This document shows, piece after piece, positions 5,024 through 7,855 of a DNA stretch of 7,855 nucleotides. The notes under the pieces are model-generated. The model saw only the letters and a program-made list of their open reading frames with translations. It did no database searches and was not told the origin of the DNA. The number at the start of each line of letters is the position of its first letter. Within the stretch, counting starts at the first letter, position 1. The position numbers and the translations under genes were made by a program. Origin of the DNA: an uncultured Veillonella sp. (lineage in GTDB: Bacteria > Bacillota > Negativicutes > Veillonellales > Veillonellaceae); NCBI GenBank assembly GCA_900549845.1, contig URPT01000077.1, positions 1 through 7,855 on the forward strand, in the 5' to 3' direction.

Positions 5024-6217
5024 TTAAGGGCGTACGTACTTGATAATATTATGGGTAGCAGTCTTAATATTTTCAAGGCTAGTAGCCAAGTTTAGGCGTA
5101 CAAAGGTGGCGTAGTTTTTGCCCCCAAACCATTCGCCAAAGATTGGTGCAATGCGGCATTTATTTTCGAATAAGTCGTGCATATCTTCAGCCTTAACATA
5201 GGCACCAAAATCAATCCATGCTAAATAGGTGCCGTCCATAGGGCTGATGCGGATTTGTGGTAATGCCGTACAGAGCTCTCGGCACAGATATTCATAATTT
5301 TCACGTATAACAGTCAGTACATCTGTGAGCCATGCCTCCGACTCTGGATGTGTGTAGGCTACAGTGATGGCCGTTTCAGCAATAACATCGGAGTCCGTAT
5401 GGTATACATGGGCTTTATAGAAGTTGAATTGGTCTCTCAGCTTTTCGTTTGGGATGATAACCTCTGCATGATGCAAACTAGCCATATTAAACGATTTGGA
5501 CAGGGAAGACATAGCAATAATATTATCGGCATAGGCGCCGCTAGCTACTGCTAGAGCCGATGTAAATGGTGTTGAACCTGTAATGAGGTCCTGATGGATT
5601 TCGTCGCTGATGATGAGCACCTTATGTCGCTCACAAATGTTAAATAACCGAGCCATCTCATTTTCTGTCCATACGTGACCTACAGGATTATGAGGATTGC
5701 AGTGAATGAACAGTTTAACATCGTACATGGTAATCGCCGTTTCAAAGGCCTTGTAATCTACGGTATAGCGATTATCGTCACTGCGTTTCATAGGAATAGC
5801 GATGATCTGACGCTGTGCATCGCTAGCGCTCGTATCAAAGGCGCCGTACACAGGACTTAGAACGGCAATGGCATCATTTGGTTTTGTGAAAGCCCCAATA
5901 CACCACATAATACCTGTAATGACATTTGGAGCGCTAGTGAGCCAGTCTTTAGAAAGTATACAGTTGTGGCGCCGCTTATACCAATCTATGACTGCTTCAA
6001 GATACTTGGGATTTGTCATGGTATAGCCTAAAGGTTGGGCTTTTACATAGGTACAAATAGCCTCTTGTATGCACTGAGGCGGCATAAAATCCATATCTGC
6101 TACCCATAGGGGTAATAAATCGGTGCGGCAAAATTTTAAGTGCTCGCCATCCCATTTGCGGGAGTAGGAACCGCGGCGATCGATATAGTATGTTTCAGTA
6201 AAGTCTATTGTGTTCAT
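5024..6217 (-). CDS. patB: MalY/PatB family PLP aminotransferase / cystathionine beta-lyase
   Basis: A 397-residue PLP enzyme of fold type I, full length for the MalY/PatB family. Members cleave C-S bonds in cystathionine or cysteine, giving homocysteine or H2S plus pyruvate and ammonia, and some act as aminotransferases; E. coli MalY also represses the mal regulon. Visible landmarks: the N-terminal signature YIDRRGSYSRKWDG (11-24) and WVADMDF (38-44), Y124 in SPVYGAF, N177 in CNPHNPVG, D205 in ISDEIHQD, the PLP lysine K241 in SLSKSFN, and the carboxylate-binding R374 in FVRLNLA. After the lysine the sequence is FNMASLHHAEVIIP, where relatives usually have FNxAGL. It is probably cytosolic. 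The start is supported by AGAGG (6228-6224), six bases before the ATG. It is transcribed alone, divergently from gltA and convergent with the sensor gene. The exact substrate cannot be told from sequence. Confidence 0.9.
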   Translation of the reverse strand: MNTIDFTETYYIDRRGSYSRKWDGEHLKFCRTDLLPLWVADMDFMPPQCIQEAICTYVKAQPLGYTMTNPKYLEAVIDWYKRRHNCILSKDWLTSAPNVITGIMWCIGAFTKPNDAIAVLSPVYGAFDTSASDAQRQIIAIPMKRSDDNRYTVDYKAFETAITMYDVKLFIHCNPHNPVGHVWTENEMARLFNICERHKVLIISDEIHQDLITGSTPFTSALAVASGAYADNIIAMSSLSKSFNMASLHHAEVIIPNEKLRDQFNFYKAHVYHTDSDVIAETAITVAYTHPESEAWLTDVLTVIRENYEYLCRELCTALPQIRISPMDGTYLAWIDFGAYVKAEDMHDLFENKCRIAPIFGEWFGGKNYATFVRLNLATSLENIKTATHNIIKYVRP

Positions 6218-6275
6218 AGTGAACCTCTATACGTGTATGTTAATGTGGTGGGAATTAATTACTTTATCTATTATC

Positions 6276-6303
6276 AGTATACATATATAGATGTATATGT
6301 AAA
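6276..6303 (-). promoter_or_regulatory. Predicted patB promoter
   Basis: Read on the minus strand, TTTACA (6303-6298) and TATACT (6281-6276) are each one base from consensus and 16 bases apart. Transcription would start near 6269, giving a leader of about 50 bases. Confidence 0.55.
6280..6301. repeat. Palindrome filling the patB promoter spacer
   Basis: TACATATA (6280-6287) and TATATGTA (6294-6301) are perfect inverted copies around TAGATG. The pair lies almost exactly between the -35 and -10 boxes and overlaps both, an ideal place for a repressor. The sequence is AT-rich, so chance is a real alternative. Confidence 0.4.
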
Positions 6304-6343
6304 TATACACTTAGAAAATGGTGTTACTGCATCCTTCTTTTCT

Positions 6344-6358
6344 ATGCAATCCTTGCAT
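6344..6358. promoter_or_regulatory. LysR-type (T-N11-A) binding site candidate
   Basis: ATGCAATCCTTGCAT has perfect six-base arms and contains TGCAA-N3-TTGCA, the T-N11-A form bound by LysR-type regulators. It sits between the two divergent promoters, about 42 bases upstream of the gltA -35, a usual activator position. No regulator gene is in the window. Confidence 0.4.
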
Positions 6359-6399
6359 GAATAGGGCCTATATTGGTATACAAAAGGTGCTATATTTGC

Positions 6400-6429
6400 T
6401 TGACTGTTGGGACTTTCACAATTTAGAAT
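6400..6429 (+). promoter_or_regulatory. Predicted gltA promoter
   Basis: TTGACT (6400-6405) and TAGAAT (6424-6429), each one base from consensus, are 18 bases apart. The predicted start near 6437 leaves a leader of about 165 bases. Confidence 0.55.
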
Positions 6430-6436
6430 ATACTAT

Positions 6437-6603
6437 AGAATAGTGTGCGTCTGACCAGTGACCACACGTCTATCGAATGGTTACAAAAGATAAATCTTAG
6501 CAGCATGTGGCGGCATCCCTATGTGAGAGGGCTCATCGGATTGCTCAGGTACATGCAACGCTGTATAAGTATAGTACTGGATCCTTGTTAGGAGGCATGT
6601 GCC
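6437..6603 (+). other. Long, potentially structured gltA leader RNA
   Basis: No gene is seen here. Hairpin A pairs GTGTG-C-GTC (6443-6451) with GAC-CACAC (6460-6467), eight pairs with one bulge. A second element closes with GCATGTG (6503-6509) against TACATGC (6550-6556), including one wobble; inside it, CCCT (6517-6520) with AGGG (6528-6531) competes with TGAG (6524-6527) and CTCA (6532-6535). Last, TCCT (6582-6585) can pair with AGGA (6590-6593), covering part of the ribosome binding site AGGAGG (6590-6595). I do not recognise a known riboswitch or T-box. Regulation by this leader is inference. Confidence 0.4.
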
Positions 6604-7855
6604 ATGAGTAACGAATTAAAACCACTACATTTTGATGCGGATTATACAATGGAGGAAGCGCTCGCTGAGGCGAAACGTTGTCTAAATTGTCCGAAACCAT
6701 TGTGCCGTATGGGTTGCCCTATTGAAAACGAGATTCCTCGTTTTATCCAAGCCATCGCACGCGGTAACTTTGGTGAAGCCAATGATATCTTGGCGGAACG
6801 AACAAATTTACCATCCATTTGTGGTCGCGTATGTCCACGCGAAAACCAATGCGAAGGTAACTGTATCATGAATAAGGCGAAGAAACCGCCTATCAATATT
6901 GGTAAATTGGAACGCTTTGCTGCTGACTTTGAAAGCATTAATGAACTTCGAAAACCTAAGAAAATTAAACAAGACCTTGGTAAGGTTGCCGTTGTAGGTT
7001 CTGGCCCTGCAGGCTTGTCCGTAGCTGGTGACATCGCTAAACTTGGTTACGATGTAACTGTATTTGAAGGCCAATCGGAACCAGGTGGTGTACTCTTATT
7101 CGGTATTCCTGAGTTCCGTTTGTCTAAATCCGTTGTACGTCGTGAAATCGCACGTCTTGAAGGTTTAGGCGTTAAATTCGTATGTAATACATTTATCGGT
7201 CAAGATAAAACCTTGGACGATCTCTTTGCTGAAGGATTTGACTCCATCTTTATCGGTACTGGTACTCATATTCCTCAAGAAGTACGTATGGAAAATGATG
7301 AAGTACACGGTGTATTCCAGGCGATGTACTTGTTGACGAATGTACAATTAGTAGAAAATGGCGAGCTTGATGAAGAGCAAATTCCTGTTAAAAAAGGGGA
7401 CCGCGTAATTATCATCGGTGGTGGTAATGTAGCGATGGATGCGGCTCGTACATGCGTACGTTTAGGCTGTGAATCCGTAACTGTAGCATATCGTCGTAGC
7501 CAAGAACAAATGCCAGCATTGTTGTCTGAATATGAAGAAGCTCGTGCTGAAGGCGTTCAATTCCAATGGTTCGCTTCTCCTGTAGGCGTAGAAGGAAAAG
7601 ATAAAGTAGAAGGCTTCAAATATGAAGTGATGGCTCTTAACGAAGATGGCGCAGGCATCCACGGTACTGGTAAGTTCCAAGTTATGCCTGTAGATAAAAT
7701 CATCATCGCTGCTGGTCATAAACCAAATGCTCGTCTTGTAGGTGAAGGTAATAACCTAAAAGTAGATGAAAAAGGTTATATTATTACATCTGAAGATCCA
7801 TATGGTATGACTAGTCGTGAAGGCGTATTTGCAGGTGGTGACGTTGTTCATAAAC
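6604..7855 (+). CDS. gltA: NADPH-dependent glutamate synthase, GltD-like (homotetrameric type), 3' end missing
   Basis: The frame is open from the ATG at 6604 to the window edge, 417 residues of an expected 450-470. The N-terminal domain binds two [4Fe-4S] clusters through C26, C29, C34, C38 (CLNCPKPLCRMGC) and C73, C77, C83, C87 (CGRVCPRENQCEGNC). Next come the FAD-binding Rossmann motif VGSGPAGLS (131-139), EPGGVLLFGIPEFRL (159-173), the NADPH-binding motif IGGGNVAMDAAR (271-282), the conserved YRRSQEQMPA (296-305), and the second FAD motif FAGGDVV (409-415). This is the GltD fold. The stand-alone type with KLERFAAD resembles the archaeal/anaerobe homotetrameric glutamate synthase, also close to NfnB, which works with NfnA in electron bifurcation. 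No NfnA gene lies upstream; a partner downstream cannot be seen. The symbol gltA follows the homotetrameric family's naming, not citrate synthase. AGGAGG (6590-6595) lies eight bases before the start. It is probably cytosolic. Confidence 0.9.
   Translation, partial: MSNELKPLHFDADYTMEEALAEAKRCLNCPKPLCRMGCPIENEIPRFIQAIARGNFGEANDILAERTNLPSICGRVCPRENQCEGNCIMNKAKKPPINIGKLERFAADFESINELRKPKKIKQDLGKVAVVGSGPAGLSVAGDIAKLGYDVTVFEGQSEPGGVLLFGIPEFRLSKSVVRREIARLEGLGVKFVCNTFIGQDKTLDDLFAEGFDSIFIGTGTHIPQEVRMENDEVHGVFQAMYLLTNVQLVENGELDEEQIPVKKGDRVIIIGGGNVAMDAARTCVRLGCESVTVAYRRSQEQMPALLSEYEEARAEGVQFQWFASPVGVEGKDKVEGFKYEVMALNEDGAGIHGTGKFQVMPVDKIIIAAGHKPNARLVGEGNNLKVDEKGYIITSEDPYGMTSREGVFAGGDVVHK

Noticed and set aside
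4750..5076. Minus-strand open frame of 108 codons
   Set aside because: It covers the shared terminator, overlaps the ends of two well-supported genes and has no recognisable protein.
6140..6364. Plus-strand open frame over the patB start and promoter
   Set aside because: Low-complexity translation antisense to patB and across AT-rich control DNA; no ribosome site or family match.
6437..6603. T-box or known riboswitch in the gltA leader
   Set aside because: No T-box sequence, no antiterminator/terminator pair with a T-run, and no core motif of the riboswitch classes I know.
6642..7719. Several minus-strand open frames inside gltA
   Set aside because: They are antisense shadows of a long gene with clear cofactor motifs.
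1..7855. CRISPR array, insertion sequence, tRNA or phage genes
   Set aside because: No spaced direct repeats, transposase-like proteins, terminal repeats or tRNA-like folds were seen on either strand.

Overview
The window reads as an ordinary chromosomal stretch of a low-GC (roughly 40%) bacterium of the Negativicutes/Firmicutes type. The protein set (YutG-type PgpA, a DUF1858-DUF438-hemerythrin-PAS sensor, a homotetrameric-type NADPH glutamate synthase subunit, MalY/PatB) suggests a Veillonella-like anaerobe. That placement is inference from protein resemblance and base composition, not from a search. No mobile elements, CRISPR arrays, tRNA or rRNA genes were seen.

Layout, left to right. 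(1) 1-319: the 3' part of a PhnA/YjdM zinc-ribbon gene, closed by a clear terminator. (2) 416-1340: a two-gene unit of a small secreted protein (possibly with a TonB-C-like fold) and a phosphatidylglycerophosphatase A homologue, driven by an extended -10 promoter just after that terminator. (3) 1435-1974: a cysteine hydrolase of the isochorismatase/nicotinamidase superfamily, with its own promoter and, after a 120-base gap, a perfect-stem terminator. (4) 2140-3058: a Mn-type superoxide dismutase with a near-consensus promoter, a Fur-like box at the predicted transcription start and a leader containing inverted repeats. (5) 3263-4819: a four-domain cytoplasmic sensor-like protein with no output domain, preceded by three palindromes. 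(6) 5024-6217, minus strand: a MalY/PatB aminotransferase/C-S lyase, convergent with the sensor and sharing a strong terminator with it. (7) 6218-6603: a divergent control region with a promoter for each flanking gene, a palindrome inside the malY-side promoter and a LysR-type T-N11-A box. (8) 6604-7855: a GltD-like, NADPH-dependent Fe-S flavoprotein running off the window after a leader of about 165 bases.

Functionally the genes touch membrane lipid synthesis (PgpA), oxidative stress and probably oxygen, NO or redox sensing (SodA and the hemerythrin/PAS protein), sulfur amino acid metabolism (PatB) and nitrogen assimilation or NADPH redox balance (GltA). I see no clearly new multi-gene system. 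The parts most worth a second look are the palindromes and the partly degenerate metal site of the sensor gene, the sodA leader, and the divergent patB/gltA control region with its structured gltA leader.
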